64,000 nucleotides of DNA from CAJINA01 sp964636125 (GCA_964636125.1 CAZWPX010000006.1:80796-144795), one strand, 5' to 3'. Shown: positions 14,255 through 22,814, numbered from the stretch's first letter. Made by a program: numbers and translations. The notes: generated by a model from the letters alone, not told the origin.

Positions 14255-15415
14255 TTACTCCAGGGCATTGATGATGTCCGCCTCCAGCCGGTCCAGGGCG
14301 GCCAGCTGGTCCTGAAAGGTCCGGGCGGCATTGTTGCCCAGGGGGTGTTTAAAAAAGAAGGCCAGCTCCGGCACCAGGCCCTGGCGGCCGATAACCTGGA
14401 GCAGGCACATCCAGCGGGCCATATCGATGGCCATGGGCGCGGCCAGGATCGAATCCCGGCCCTGCAAGTCCAGCCGCAGGCTCATGGGCAGGTTGAACAT
14501 GCCCAGGACATCGATCACATCCCAAGCCTCTTTGGCATCACCCCGGGGCGGATAGTAGTCGATGTGGACCTTGTGGGTCGACTGGCCGTAGCGCTCACCC
14601 ACCGGGTATTCCAGGATTTCATCCAGAAGATTCGTCTTGTTGGCCAGTTTGCCCGCGGCTCTTTCCGGCACCATCAGGTTGGCGCCATCTTCGTTGCCGA
14701 GAATATTCATGCTGTACCACCCGTCCACGTACAACCCCCGCGCCTTCAGGGCCGACGCCAGAACGACCTTGAAATAGGTCTGACCGGTTTTACCGTCCCG
14801 GCCGCACAGAGGCACGCCATTTTCGGACGCCAGGGCCACCACCGGTTCCAACTCCACGCTGTTGGGTGTAAAGTTGACAAACGGCACGCCGCAGCGAATG
14901 GCGGCCAGGGCATAGGCCAGGTCCGGCAGGATTTCCGGTGTAAAGGCCCGCTCGAGGGATGCCAGGTCCGACACCGTGGCTGGATCGATGCCGGGTGCTG
15001 CCGGCAGCAGGTTGACCAGGACCGGGCGGCTCCCTGGGTAGCGACTGCGGAGCGCTTCGATATCCGCCACAAGCTGCGCCACCTGGTTTTCCAGGTTTTG
15101 ATCTTGGGGCGCTTTTAATATCGGGATATCCGCCAGTGCTGCCCCGTGGGCCTTCATGACGGCCGGCGGCAATACATTGCAGCGTTGGGTACACGTGGCC
15201 AGATCCTCGTCGCGGCTGTCCCATCCGGCCACCTGCAGGGCCTTAAGGGGTAGAATGTCCGTGAACTTTTCACCCGTAGTGAGTGAACCGGCCACCGAGG
15301 CCTCCCCGGCCTGCAATCCGGCCGCGGCCACGGCCAGGGTCGTGCCGATGGCGCCCTTGATACCGGCCACCAGCAGCAGCAGTGATTGCTTCTCAAAATG
15401 TTCCGATATGGTCAT
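14255..15415 (-). CDS. myo-Inositol-1-phosphate synthase-like protein
   Basis: 386 residues. The N terminus LLLVAGIKGAIGTTLAVAAA is a Rossmann NAD-binding segment, and the centre has GVPFVNFTPN and NGVPLCGRDGKTGQTYFK. The latter matches the catalytic NGxxxxGxDxKxGxT(x)xK signature of inositol-3-phosphate synthase, which cyclises glucose 6-phosphate. The length fits the short bacterial/archaeal form. AAGGG lies before ATG 15415. Bacterial homologues serve inositol lipid or compatible-solute synthesis; which applies here is unknown. The downstream TIM-barrel epimerase may act in the same pathway. Confidence 0.8.
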   Translation of the reverse strand: MTISEHFEKQSLLLLVAGIKGAIGTTLAVAAAGLQAGEASVAGSLTTGEKFTDILPLKALQVAGWDSRDEDLATCTQRCNVLPPAVMKAHGAALADIPILKAPQDQNLENQVAQLVADIEALRSRYPGSRPVLVNLLPAAPGIDPATVSDLASLERAFTPEILPDLAYALAAIRCGVPFVNFTPNSVELEPVVALASENGVPLCGRDGKTGQTYFKVVLASALKARGLYVDGWYSMNILGNEDGANLMVPERAAGKLANKTNLLDEILEYPVGERYGQSTHKVHIDYYPPRGDAKEAWDVIDVLGMFNLPMSLRLDLQGRDSILAAPMAIDMARWMCLLQVIGRQGLVPELAFFFKHPLGNNAARTFQDQLAALDRLEADIINALE

Positions 15416-15596
15416 GGACTATGCCCTTCTTAAATATTGATCCCGCTTCTCACTCCCAAACGATTCAAGTACCTGATAGTAATCGCTCAGTCAAGTCAAG
15501 TATTTACCTGCGAATAGTCCAAAAATGTATATTCAGATCAGGATAGGGGAAGAAGGCTGGCCTTTTTGCTGGATAAGAAGCGCTGCCGCCCCCGAT

Positions 15597-16259
15597 TCAT
15601 GGTTTGTTCGGGTGGGCCAGCAGCAGCCGGTTCTTCGGGGTGATCTCGTCCGGGATGGTGCGGGTTATAACCGTGTAGCCCCGGGCCTGCAGCCGCTGCG
15701 CCCGGGTCACATCCATGGCCAGGGGTCCTTCCAGCCAGCCGCCAAGGCCGCCCAGATCTCCCTGCCTGAGATCGTGACAGCAGGGCAGGACGGCCACCCG
15801 TGCCGCGGCACCGGCGGCACGCGTAAGAATAGTGTCCGTGAGTCCACCGCAGGCGTGGACAGACACAACTAGGTCTTCCGGTCCCAAAGCGATGTCTTCG
15901 AGTCGGGATTGAACAAAGTGGACGCGATCCTGCAACCGGGGCCAGCGCTCAGTAATTACCTGTGAAAGCCGCCGGGTATTTTCATTAAACGCCAGATCGA
16001 CCGCTACGGCTTCCGGCGAGCTGTCATCCAGCAGGAGCATGATGTGAGCCAGCAGGCCGTGCCCGCAGGCCAGGTCCACCACCCGGCCGCCCCGAAAGAT
16101 CCGGCGGACCCGCCGGGCCACTTCCCAGGCCTCGAACAGCTCCTTGCCGGGCAGGGTTCCCGCACGGCACACTGTCCGGGCCAGGCGATCGAAAAGAGTG
16201 TTCCCCGGAAAGGCGTACAACTGTTTTTCGGTCAACCTGCTTTTGGTGGATTTTTTCAA
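15597..16259 (-). CDS. SAM-dependent methyltransferase (small)
   Basis: A 220-residue protein with motif I VVDLACGHGLLAHIML (about residue 60) and VAVDLAFNENTRRL. The stretches VVSVHACGGLTDTIL and VAVLPCCHDL match a class I methyltransferase group in which a Cys-rich VLPCCHD motif follows the core. The start is TTG 16259 with no clear Shine-Dalgarno, so it may be a few codons off. It stands alone between the inositol-phosphate-synthase-like gene and an inverted repeat. The target is unknown; an RNA substrate is possible given the PCCH motif, but that is a guess. Confidence 0.65.
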   Translation of the reverse strand: MKKSTKSRLTEKQLYAFPGNTLFDRLARTVCRAGTLPGKELFEAWEVARRVRRIFRGGRVVDLACGHGLLAHIMLLLDDSSPEAVAVDLAFNENTRRLSQVITERWPRLQDRVHFVQSRLEDIALGPEDLVVSVHACGGLTDTILTRAAGAAARVAVLPCCHDLRQGDLGGLGGWLEGPLAMDVTRAQRLQARGYTVITRTIPDEITPKNRLLLAHPNKP

Positions 16260-16283
16260 TTGGCAGTACTCATATTAATCCGG

Positions 16284-16350
16284 GGGAGCGGCATCCTGCC
16301 GTGAAAAGCGCTCCTGCCCGGGAGAACCTTCGCGGCAGGATGCCGCTCCC
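16284..16350. repeat. Perfect 18-bp inverted repeat
   Basis: GGGAGCGGCATCCTGCCG (16284-16301) and CGGCAGGATGCCGCTCCC (16333-16350) are exact reverse complements around a 31-base loop. It lies between two minus-strand genes, just after the 3' end of the rhodanese-YceI gene. A strong RNA hairpin is expected, but there is no U-tract in either direction. It could be a mobile palindromic repeat or a transcript-stabilising stem. Confidence 0.75.
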
Positions 16351-16399
16351 ACATACTTCTTTTAGTTTGCGTTCGATTGTGGAAATCGATTGCGAACCA

Positions 16400-17332
16400 T
16401 CAGACCGGCACCAGCCTGAGCCTGAGCTGGACACTGATCAGGTCGTAGATCACATGTATGCCCAGATGACTGAAAAATCGACTGGACCCGTATATAATAC
16501 CCCATTTGGTTCTGTCAAAGTCAAAGTGGGCCTCCGCCAGGATACCGCCGTCTTCATCAGGTAAGAGATGGGCCGCAAAACCCAGGGGGGCCGAAACCCC
16601 GCGCAGTTCCAGGTCTCCATCAACTTGATAATTCGGCAGGGTGGTGACGGCATTTACCACCGGCCGGGCACTTTTTAAGTGATACCGGGCCCGGGGAAAC
16701 AGTTTGACGAAAAAAAAATCATCCGACTTTAAATGGGCCTCCAGCACGGGCTGAAGTTCATCGCCCTGCAGGTTGATGTTTTCAATCGAGTGCATGTCTA
16801 TTTTAAACTCTCCGGATAGGCTGCCATCTGCAACCACAAGGCCACCTTCCAATAGACGCACGGTACCGACATGCGTTGAGTTGGGATTGCGTCCCGCCCA
16901 TTCTATCACAGAGGATTCTAAATCCAGGGTATAAGCCCCCGCCTGCAGTGCCGGGGAGGTCCCCGGATCCTCCGGCGGACTGGCGTCCCGGCCTTCCAGT
17001 TCAAACCCCTCGGTCTGCCAGCGCTGCAAGCCGCCCTCAAGGATACAAACGTTGGTGAAGCCCTCCCGCACGAGCTTTTCGGCCGCGACAGGGCCCGCCA
17101 TGGTGGCGGCACTATCGCCGTACACCACAACCGGTTCCGCTTTTTCCCGGGTTATGGCATACACCTGCTCCATGAAGGCGACTTCATACACACAGGCATT
17201 GGCCGCCCCGGGAATGCGGGCACATTGAAAGTGATCGTGGGGCAGGGTGTGGATCAGGTGAAACGCCTTCCCGGAATCCATCCAGGCGTGCAGTGTTTCC
17301 GGGCTGATGGTCGTGATCTCTGTCGTTGTCAT
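16400..17332 (-). CDS. Rhodanese-like domain fused to YceI domain
   Basis: 310 residues. Residues about 8-105 form a rhodanese fold (HLIHTLPHDHFQCARIPGAANA, then GGLQRWQTEGFEL), but the active-site loop reads VVVYGDSAATMAG, with no catalytic Cys. Residues about 130-310 are a YceI-like lipocalin barrel (YTLDLESSVIEWAGRNP, KSDDFFFVKLFPRARY, LRGVSAPLGF) of the type that binds isoprenoid quinones. No signal peptide is seen, so it is probably cytoplasmic. ATG 17332 has GAGG eight bases upstream. It is followed upstream in the same orientation by a secreted YceI and a flavocytochrome. Loss of Cys implies a binding rather than a sulfurtransferase role. Confidence 0.78.
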   Translation of the reverse strand: MTTTEITTISPETLHAWMDSGKAFHLIHTLPHDHFQCARIPGAANACVYEVAFMEQVYAITREKAEPVVVYGDSAATMAGPVAAEKLVREGFTNVCILEGGLQRWQTEGFELEGRDASPPEDPGTSPALQAGAYTLDLESSVIEWAGRNPNSTHVGTVRLLEGGLVVADGSLSGEFKIDMHSIENINLQGDELQPVLEAHLKSDDFFFVKLFPRARYHLKSARPVVNAVTTLPNYQVDGDLELRGVSAPLGFAAHLLPDEDGGILAEAHFDFDRTKWGIIYGSSRFFSHLGIHVIYDLISVQLRLRLVPV

Positions 17333-17384
17333 ATGTGTAGCCTCACTGTTTTTATAAAGGTTCAACGTTCCAGGTTCACGGTTT

Positions 17385-17425
17385 GAGCCTTGAACCCTCG
17401 ACCCCTTGAATCCTTGGCCCCTTGT
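17385..17425. repeat. Word repeat (CCCTCGACCCCTTGAATCC family)
   Basis: The short spacer between the fusion gene and the secreted YceI gene contains CCTTGAACCCTCGACCCC, then CTTGAATCCTTGGCCCCTTG. The same words, in both orientations, build the larger palindrome at 52158-52325, so this is one half of a dispersed family. Confidence 0.5.
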
Positions 17426-17432
17426 CTTTCAA

Positions 17433-18029
17433 TCACTTTTTCCTCGTCATCTCCATCGAAATGACCACATCCACGTCCTGCCCCACGACGCCCATTTGCT
17501 TGAACTTTCCGTTGCCGACATGGTAGGCCAGACGATCGATGGTAAATTGAGCCTCAAAACCGGCCACCGCCTCTTTGGGATTAAACGGATTGTCCTGGAT
17601 GCCGTAGAAAGTGAAGGGAATCGTAACCATTTGGGTCACATCCTTGACGGTCATCTTGCCCTCCACCACGTACTGGTCACCCTCTTTGTGGCTGATCCGG
17701 GTACTCTTGAAGGTCATCTCGGGGTATTTCCCGGTGTCAAAAAAGTCGCCGGATCGCAGGTGGCCATCCCGTTTGCGGTTACTGGTGTTCACACTTTTCA
17801 CTTTGACTGAAAAGTCGAAACTGCTGGCGCCCAGATTGTTGGGATCAAAATGCGTCGTGGCTTCATATTCCTCAAAAAAGCCGCGCACGGTCGAGTAGAT
17901 ATGGTTAACGCCAAAGTAGATTCCCGAATGGCCGGGATCCACCTTCCACTGGGGCGCAGCGGAGTAGGCCTGGCCGGCGAAAATAACAGCCAGCAGCGAC
18001 ACTGCTATATATTTAGATATGTTTTTCAT
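17433..18029 (-). CDS. Periplasmic YceI family protein
   Basis: 198 residues. A signal peptide (about 1-24, ending near AYSAAPQ) leads to a full YceI lipocalin domain: WKVDPGHSGIYFGVNHIYST, FSVKVKSVNTSNRKRDGHLR, GDFFDTGKYPEMTFKSTRI and VTIPFTFYGIQDNPF. YceI proteins bind amphiphiles such as polyprenyl or quinone molecules in the periplasm and often pair with b-type cytochromes. ATG 18029 has AAGGAG eight bases upstream; longer readings add non-signal residues. The neighbouring flavocytochrome at 18182 is a plausible redox partner. The ligand here is unknown. Confidence 0.88.
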   Translation of the reverse strand: MKNISKYIAVSLLAVIFAGQAYSAAPQWKVDPGHSGIYFGVNHIYSTVRGFFEEYEATTHFDPNNLGASSFDFSVKVKSVNTSNRKRDGHLRSGDFFDTGKYPEMTFKSTRISHKEGDQYVVEGKMTVKDVTQMVTIPFTFYGIQDNPFNPKEAVAGFEAQFTIDRLAYHVGNGKFKQMGVVGQDVDVVISMEMTRKK

Positions 18030-18181
18030 GATACCGCTCCTTGTTTTCAATTGGTTTAACATTAAACTAATTAACATTGAGTCGTTGTCAATGAAAAACA
18101 GGCGCGAAGTTCTGAAGTCGGTGGTAGCGAAAACGCCCCTGGTCGAGAACGTGCCGCATCGTTACAGGGAGGTCAGGGGTT

Positions 18182-19540
18182 TTACAGATCAAATCGCTCA
18201 GTATGAATGTCGCGGCGTTTGAAACCCAGGGTCCGGACATCACGGGCCACCTGCGCCATCATCAGGGGCGGGCCACAAATAAACACCGCCGCTGATCGGT
18301 CCGCCTCCTTTAGAAATTCCCGCAGATTGGGTCTGTCAAGGCGGCCGTATGGCCGTCCCTCTGATTTTTCCCGGGTAAACGTGTGAACCTGCGTGAGGCC
18401 CGACAACCCCTGCTGGATGTGGTCCAGTTCAGCCTGACAAATTTTGTCCCTCACAGCGGCGTTGCTCCAGATCAGCAACACCGGCCGCTGATCATCGACA
18501 TCGTGCATATACCGCAGCATACTCAGCATGGGGGTGATCCCGATACCCCCGGCAATGAGGACCAGGGGCTGGCGGTCCGGGCAGATGAGATGGCTGAAAC
18601 GCCCGAAAGGCCCATGCAGCGACACCCTGGCGCCGGGTTCGATCGCCTGCAGGGCGGAGGTCCAGTCGCCACTGGCTTTAATGGTAAACGTGAGCCTGTC
18701 CGGTTGTGAGGGGGTGGAACTGATGGTGAAGGGGTGCGGCTCCGGTGAGATGCGGTCGGAATGGACCGTGATGAAAGCGAACTGGCCGGGGAGATATGCA
18801 AAACCGGCCTGGGGACCGGCATCCAGCTCAAGGGTAACAACCGCGCTGTTTTCTTTACGGATGCGTTGGATCCGGCAACGTTTTTTTGCGGCCTGCCCGG
18901 CATTAAACCGGGCAGCCAGAAATACCACTATAAAAACCGCCGTGGTGAATAGCAGGGCATAACGGGGCAGGCCCGCTTCAAATGTTTCGGCGACAAACAG
19001 GGTGTGCAGCAGCACGAGAAGTATGATCAGGCCGCCGGTGTAGCGATGGTATTGCCGCCACCGTTCAAAACTGACCGGCAGCCGCTTTCTCCAGCGGGAA
19101 ATTCCAGCCTGCAGGCAGATCAGGAGCATGAGCACAAAGCCTGCGGCTTCAGGCCAGTATTCAAGTTTGACCGGCGGAAGGGAAAACCCTTCCGGCAGGT
19201 AAATCAAGATCGGGTGCAGCAGCACCAGCAAGGCAATGACAAGACCGTTGAGGCCGTGCAGGGCGTATAGCCGGGGCAAAGAGAAGATCCGGTCCAGAAA
19301 TTTTATGCGCGCGCTGAACAGCAGCTGGAAAAGCAGCAGGGTCGCCGCGGTCATGCCCAGCAGCTGGCCCGCCCGCAGCAGTGTTTTATCAAAACCGAAT
19401 TTATACAGGCTAGTCGGTGACTCAAAAACAAACGGAATGCTCAGGGCACCCGCCAGCAGCGACAGCGCCAGCAAGGCCACAATCACCGCTTTTATATGGC
19501 GGCTGATACGCGAAGACCTGGTTACGGCGGCAGGCAGCAT
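18182..19540 (-). CDS. Ferric-reductase-like flavocytochrome (FAD/NAD(P)H oxidoreductase)
   Basis: 452 residues. The N-terminal half has about six helices with paired His (LHGLNGLVIALLVLLHP and YHRYTGGLIILLVLLH) for b haems, as in ferric reductase / NADPH-oxidase-like membrane domains. The C-terminal half is a ferredoxin-reductase module with FAD motif PHPFTISS, NAD(P) motif AGGIGITPMLSML and C-terminal FICGPPLMM. It would move electrons from NAD(P)H through FAD and haem across the membrane to a metal or quinone. The start lies two bases after the CBS gene stop with no separate ribosome site, implying coupling. YceI genes lie downstream. Confidence 0.83.
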   Translation of the reverse strand: MLPAAVTRSSRISRHIKAVIVALLALSLLAGALSIPFVFESPTSLYKFGFDKTLLRAGQLLGMTAATLLLFQLLFSARIKFLDRIFSLPRLYALHGLNGLVIALLVLLHPILIYLPEGFSLPPVKLEYWPEAAGFVLMLLICLQAGISRWRKRLPVSFERWRQYHRYTGGLIILLVLLHTLFVAETFEAGLPRYALLFTTAVFIVVFLAARFNAGQAAKKRCRIQRIRKENSAVVTLELDAGPQAGFAYLPGQFAFITVHSDRISPEPHPFTISSTPSQPDRLTFTIKASGDWTSALQAIEPGARVSLHGPFGRFSHLICPDRQPLVLIAGGIGITPMLSMLRYMHDVDDQRPVLLIWSNAAVRDKICQAELDHIQQGLSGLTQVHTFTREKSEGRPYGRLDRPNLREFLKEADRSAAVFICGPPLMMAQVARDVRTLGFKRRDIHTERFDL

Positions 19541-19542
19541 GT

Positions 19543-20010
19543 TCAGGACCGTTTAGGGTCCCAGCGCCAGTTTTCATAATACTCCCAGCTGATCATGTCG
19601 TTGAGCTTTTCCAACTCGGCATTCTTGGCGCTGATGGCGGCTTTCATCACATCGCCGGAGGAGAGCAGGCCGATAAACTCACCCTTCTCCTTGATGGGCA
19701 GGTGGCGGATACGGAGCCCCAGGAATTTGTCCATGAGGCCGTAGAGGGTATCATCGTGGGCGGCATAGACCAGGTCAGCGGTCATGTAGTCTTCGATCAA
19801 TGCGGTTTTAGGGTCGAATTTTTCGTCCACGATGTGGATCAAAAGATCCCGCTCCGTCCAGATGCCGGCCACCTTTTCGTCACGCAGGACCAGGATTGCC
19901 CCGACCTTGCGCCGGCACATCTTCTGCAGCGCCTCTAAAACCGTTGTGCCCACGGATACACACACAACATCACCGCCCTTTTCCTGCACCATTTCCTTGG
20001 CCGTTTTCAT
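19543..20010 (-). CDS. CBS-domain protein
   Basis: 155 residues made almost wholly of two CBS motifs: VSVGTTVLEALQKMCRRKVG to GIWTERDLL, and YMTADLVYAAHDDTLYGLMD to IGLLSSGDVMKAAI. Such stand-alone pairs bind adenine nucleotides and act as energy or redox sensors. A C-terminal tail WEYYENWRWDPKR is aromatic-rich. AGGAGG precedes ATG 20010. It is the first gene of a unit with the flavocytochrome and might regulate it, which is inference from coupling. Confidence 0.82.
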   Translation of the reverse strand: MKTAKEMVQEKGGDVVCVSVGTTVLEALQKMCRRKVGAILVLRDEKVAGIWTERDLLIHIVDEKFDPKTALIEDYMTADLVYAAHDDTLYGLMDKFLGLRIRHLPIKEKGEFIGLLSSGDVMKAAISAKNAELEKLNDMISWEYYENWRWDPKRS

Positions 20011-20229
20011 CGTATCCTCCTGTGCAAACTTGTCTGTTTAATTACAATATGTAAGTTAGGGCTGATCCGGGAGGCTGTCAAATGCGGGCCATAAACAGGC
20101 AGAAAGAAAGGCCGCGGGGGTCGCCCATATTTTCCGAAGCTTAAGAACGGATACGGGTTTGATTCCCACTGGAATACCGGGGGTGTACTTTTCACCTCGT
20201 GTCTGGAAGGCTGCTTATCACTGTATTTG

Positions 20230-20419
20230 TCATAGCAATGTCTCAGTTGCGTGTCGCAAAGCTTATCACAAATCAAATCATTGCTGCCCAACGTCCTGGT
20301 TCCAAGCGTCCGAATCAGCACGGTTACTTGGTCGCCTACTTGGTCGGTGACCACCGCCTCACGGATGGCATCTCGCAGGGCGCTGAGCATGAACTCGGCA
20401 AACGGAGAAGAAGCAGTCT
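20230..20419 (-). pseudogene. Remnant of a Fic-family protein gene (C-terminal part)
   Basis: Directly after the stop of the nitronate-monooxygenase-like gene, the minus strand reads SPFAEFMLSALRDAIREAV, then TDQVGDQVTVLIRTLGTR. This matches the helical region after the catalytic domain of Fic/DOC proteins (PFxEFML, TDQVxDQV repeats). The catalytic HPFxxGNGR part is absent and the frame loses resemblance after about 60 residues. The rest of the gap to 20010 has no gene. It is a fragment without start or full domain. Confidence 0.55.
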
Positions 20420-21511
20420 CTAATTCGAAGGCTGGTTGCTGGTGGCCAGCGCATATTCGCGCTTCAATTCATCCATCAGCGCTTTGACCGGCATAATCTT
20501 GTCGACGCGGTGAGCGTTCTGGCCGGCAAACGCAAAGCCATAGGCAAATTTCCCTTTACGGGCATTGGCCAGGGCGATGGCAATGCAATAGGGGCTTTTT
20601 TCAGGATCACAGGTTCGGATGCACTGGTACGGGCATTTCAGGGGGGCCTTTTCACCGTTTTCAACAGCTTCCAGAAACGGGTTGCGGATGGCACGCCCGG
20701 GCATTCCCACCGGGCTTTTAATCACCACGATATCCTTTTCGGCTGCGGCCAGATACTGGGCCTTAAAGGCCGGATCCGCATCACATTCGTCCGTGGCGAC
20801 AAAGCGCGTGCCCAGCTGCACCGCGGCCGCACCCAGGGCCATAAACTTGTGCATGTCGGCACCCGTATAGATGCCCCCGGCCGCAATCACCGGAATGGTT
20901 TGGGCGTGCTTGGCTTCAAAGGGCGCCAGGGCCGTCAGGACCTCGGGAACCAGTTGCTCTAGGGCAAAACCCGGGTCTTCCAGCTGATCGGCTTTAAATC
21001 CAAGGTGGCCGCCCGCCAGGGGGCCCTCCACCACAAAGGCATCCGGCAGCCGCGCATACCGTTTCTGCCATTTCATACAAATGAGCCGCGCCGCCCGCCC
21101 GGATGAGACAATCGGCACCAGCTTAATTTTGGACCCGGCCGGCAGGAAACCCGGCAGGGACAGGGGCAGTCCGGCCCCGGAAAAAATAATATCAATGCCC
21201 TCTTCGATGGCTACCCGGACCATGTCTTCGAAATCGCCCAGGGCCACCATGACATTTACACCGAGGACACCTTTGGTCAGCTGTCTGGCTTTGCGAATCT
21301 CCACCCGCATACTTCTGATATTGGCCGCCCGCAGATTACTGCTGGCGTCCGGTTCCATGGCGCCCGGCATGGCAGCCGACAAAACGCCTATGCCGCCCTG
21401 GTTGGCCACCGCCGATGCCAGGCCGGACATGGAGATCCCCACCCCCATCCCACCCTGAACAATGGGGGTCTTGCAAACAAGGTCACCCATACACAGCTCG
21501 TGCAGTCGCAT
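20420..21511 (-). CDS. Nitronate monooxygenase / enoyl-ACP reductase II-like flavoprotein
   Basis: A 363-residue TIM-barrel FMN enzyme. The N terminus PIVQGGMGVGISMSGLASAV and later IPVIAAGGIYTGADMHKFMA, ALGAAAVQLGTRFVATDEC match the nitronate monooxygenase (2-nitropropane dioxygenase) family, with which FabK overlaps. The usual active-site His is plausibly in GPLAGGHLGFK. A C-terminal Cys-rich segment (CPYQCIRTCDPEKSPYC) is an addition typical of a subgroup in anaerobes. AAGGAG precedes ATG 21511. The gene stands alone. Substrate is uncertain; a detoxifying or fatty-acid role is possible. Confidence 0.78.
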   Translation of the reverse strand: MRLHELCMGDLVCKTPIVQGGMGVGISMSGLASAVANQGGIGVLSAAMPGAMEPDASSNLRAANIRSMRVEIRKARQLTKGVLGVNVMVALGDFEDMVRVAIEEGIDIIFSGAGLPLSLPGFLPAGSKIKLVPIVSSGRAARLICMKWQKRYARLPDAFVVEGPLAGGHLGFKADQLEDPGFALEQLVPEVLTALAPFEAKHAQTIPVIAAGGIYTGADMHKFMALGAAAVQLGTRFVATDECDADPAFKAQYLAAAEKDIVVIKSPVGMPGRAIRNPFLEAVENGEKAPLKCPYQCIRTCDPEKSPYCIAIALANARKGKFAYGFAFAGQNAHRVDKIMPVKALMDELKREYALATSNQPSN

Positions 21512-21802
21512 TTTCGCTCCTTCTTCATGGTTGAATTACGCTCTGCCAGAACAACAATTCGATGGCGAGCCGTTGTGCTAATTTGCAGTGCTGTGGGACA
21601 GCAAAGAAAAATCCCTCACGGTATGGCCCAGCCGGGGCGTGGGGGGGGCTCTGCGCGGGACGCAGAGAGGCAGGACAGCGGACACTAAATAACCGGCCGG
21701 CCCCCTGTGGGCAAGACAGATCCGGCGTTTTACAAAGGTTTTACATAACGGGTCGGGTCTTTATGCGGAGTTAGGAAAAGGTTCAGCAGGTGGAGGGCCG
21801 GG

Positions 21803-22624
21803 TTACAGCAGTTCGCCGCAATACTTGCAGTGCCGGGCATCGAGGTCATGCCCTTCCGCCGAACAGCTGGGGCAGGCCTGGGTTGTAATCGCTTTCTTCT
21901 GGGCCCCGGCCAGTTCCACCGTTACAATGCCGGTGGGCACCGCGATGATGCCGTATCCGGTAATCATCAGCAGTGACGCCAGAATTTTTCCCAGCACGGT
22001 CTGGGGGGCAATATCGCCATAACCGACAGTTGTCATAGTGACAATGGCCCAGTAAATACTCTGGGGAATGCTGGTAAAGCCGTTTTCCTCACCCTCGATG
22101 AGATACATGGCCGCACCGACGATCAAAACCACCGTCAGTACAGCGCCCAGAAAGACAATGATCTTTTTCAAGCTGCCCATAAGGGCGGTCCGCAACAGCC
22201 GTGCTTCGCCGACAAAATGCGCCAGCTTCAACACGCGAAATACCCGCAGCAGTCGCAAGGCGCGGATCACGAGCAACGACTGGGTGCCGGTGATCAGCAG
22301 GCTCAGGTAGGTGGGAATAATGGCCAGCAGGTCAACAATGCCGAAAAAACTGGTGGCATATTTCAACGGTCTTGTCACCGTTATTAGGCGAATCACGTAT
22401 TCGACGGTGAACAGGGCCGTGATGATCCACTCCACCGCTCTCAATGCCGGGCCATGGGTTGTCCTGATCCCGGCGACGCTTTCAAGCATCACCACGATAA
22501 TGCTGACCAGGATCAGCACCAGCAGGGCAACGTCAAACACCTTGCCGCCGGCGGTATCCGCCTCAAAAATAATGGTATGCAATTTCTGCCGCCAGCTTTC
22601 GGGCGGGGGCGTTTCCGGGTTCAT
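21803..22624 (-). CDS. Voltage-gated-type K+ channel with C-terminal zinc ribbon
   Basis: 273 residues. Six helices fit the VGIC fold: S4 is seen as LLVIRALRLLRVFRVLKLAH with regular Arg/Lys spacing, and the selectivity filter is TTVGYGDI. After S6 a short tail ends in CPSCSAEGHDLDARHCKYCG, a zinc ribbon. ATG 22624 is preferred to TTG 22651, which adds a few residues. It likely lets K+ cross the inner membrane. The zinc ribbon in place of an RCK domain is the unusual part. It stands next to a lipoprotein and an MscS channel in the same orientation. Confidence 0.8.
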   Translation of the reverse strand: MNPETPPPESWRQKLHTIIFEADTAGGKVFDVALLVLILVSIIVVMLESVAGIRTTHGPALRAVEWIITALFTVEYVIRLITVTRPLKYATSFFGIVDLLAIIPTYLSLLITGTQSLLVIRALRLLRVFRVLKLAHFVGEARLLRTALMGSLKKIIVFLGAVLTVVLIVGAAMYLIEGEENGFTSIPQSIYWAIVTMTTVGYGDIAPQTVLGKILASLLMITGYGIIAVPTGIVTVELAGAQKKAITTQACPSCSAEGHDLDARHCKYCGELL

Positions 22625-22814
22625 GGCAATCGCTTCGAGTGTGGGAAACAAATATCAGCATGCGCAAAACCGCCGGTACCGGTCTGCGCACGCTGCATTA
22701 CGCTGGCAGGAAACCCCTCCAGCCGCCGGGCGACCCTTACAGCACCCGGCGCCGGGAGTACTGCCGGCGGCAGGCATTCAGTCCGCCGCCGGTCTCGTCT
22801 ACAGGTCAATTACT

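Noticed and set aside
14024..15118. Long 364-codon open frame on the plus strand opposite the inositol-phosphate-synthase-like gene
   Set aside because: The minus-strand protein has clear catalytic motifs and a ribosome site. The plus frame is a codon-bias shadow rich in Gly, His, Gln and Arg and begins in the repeat spacer.
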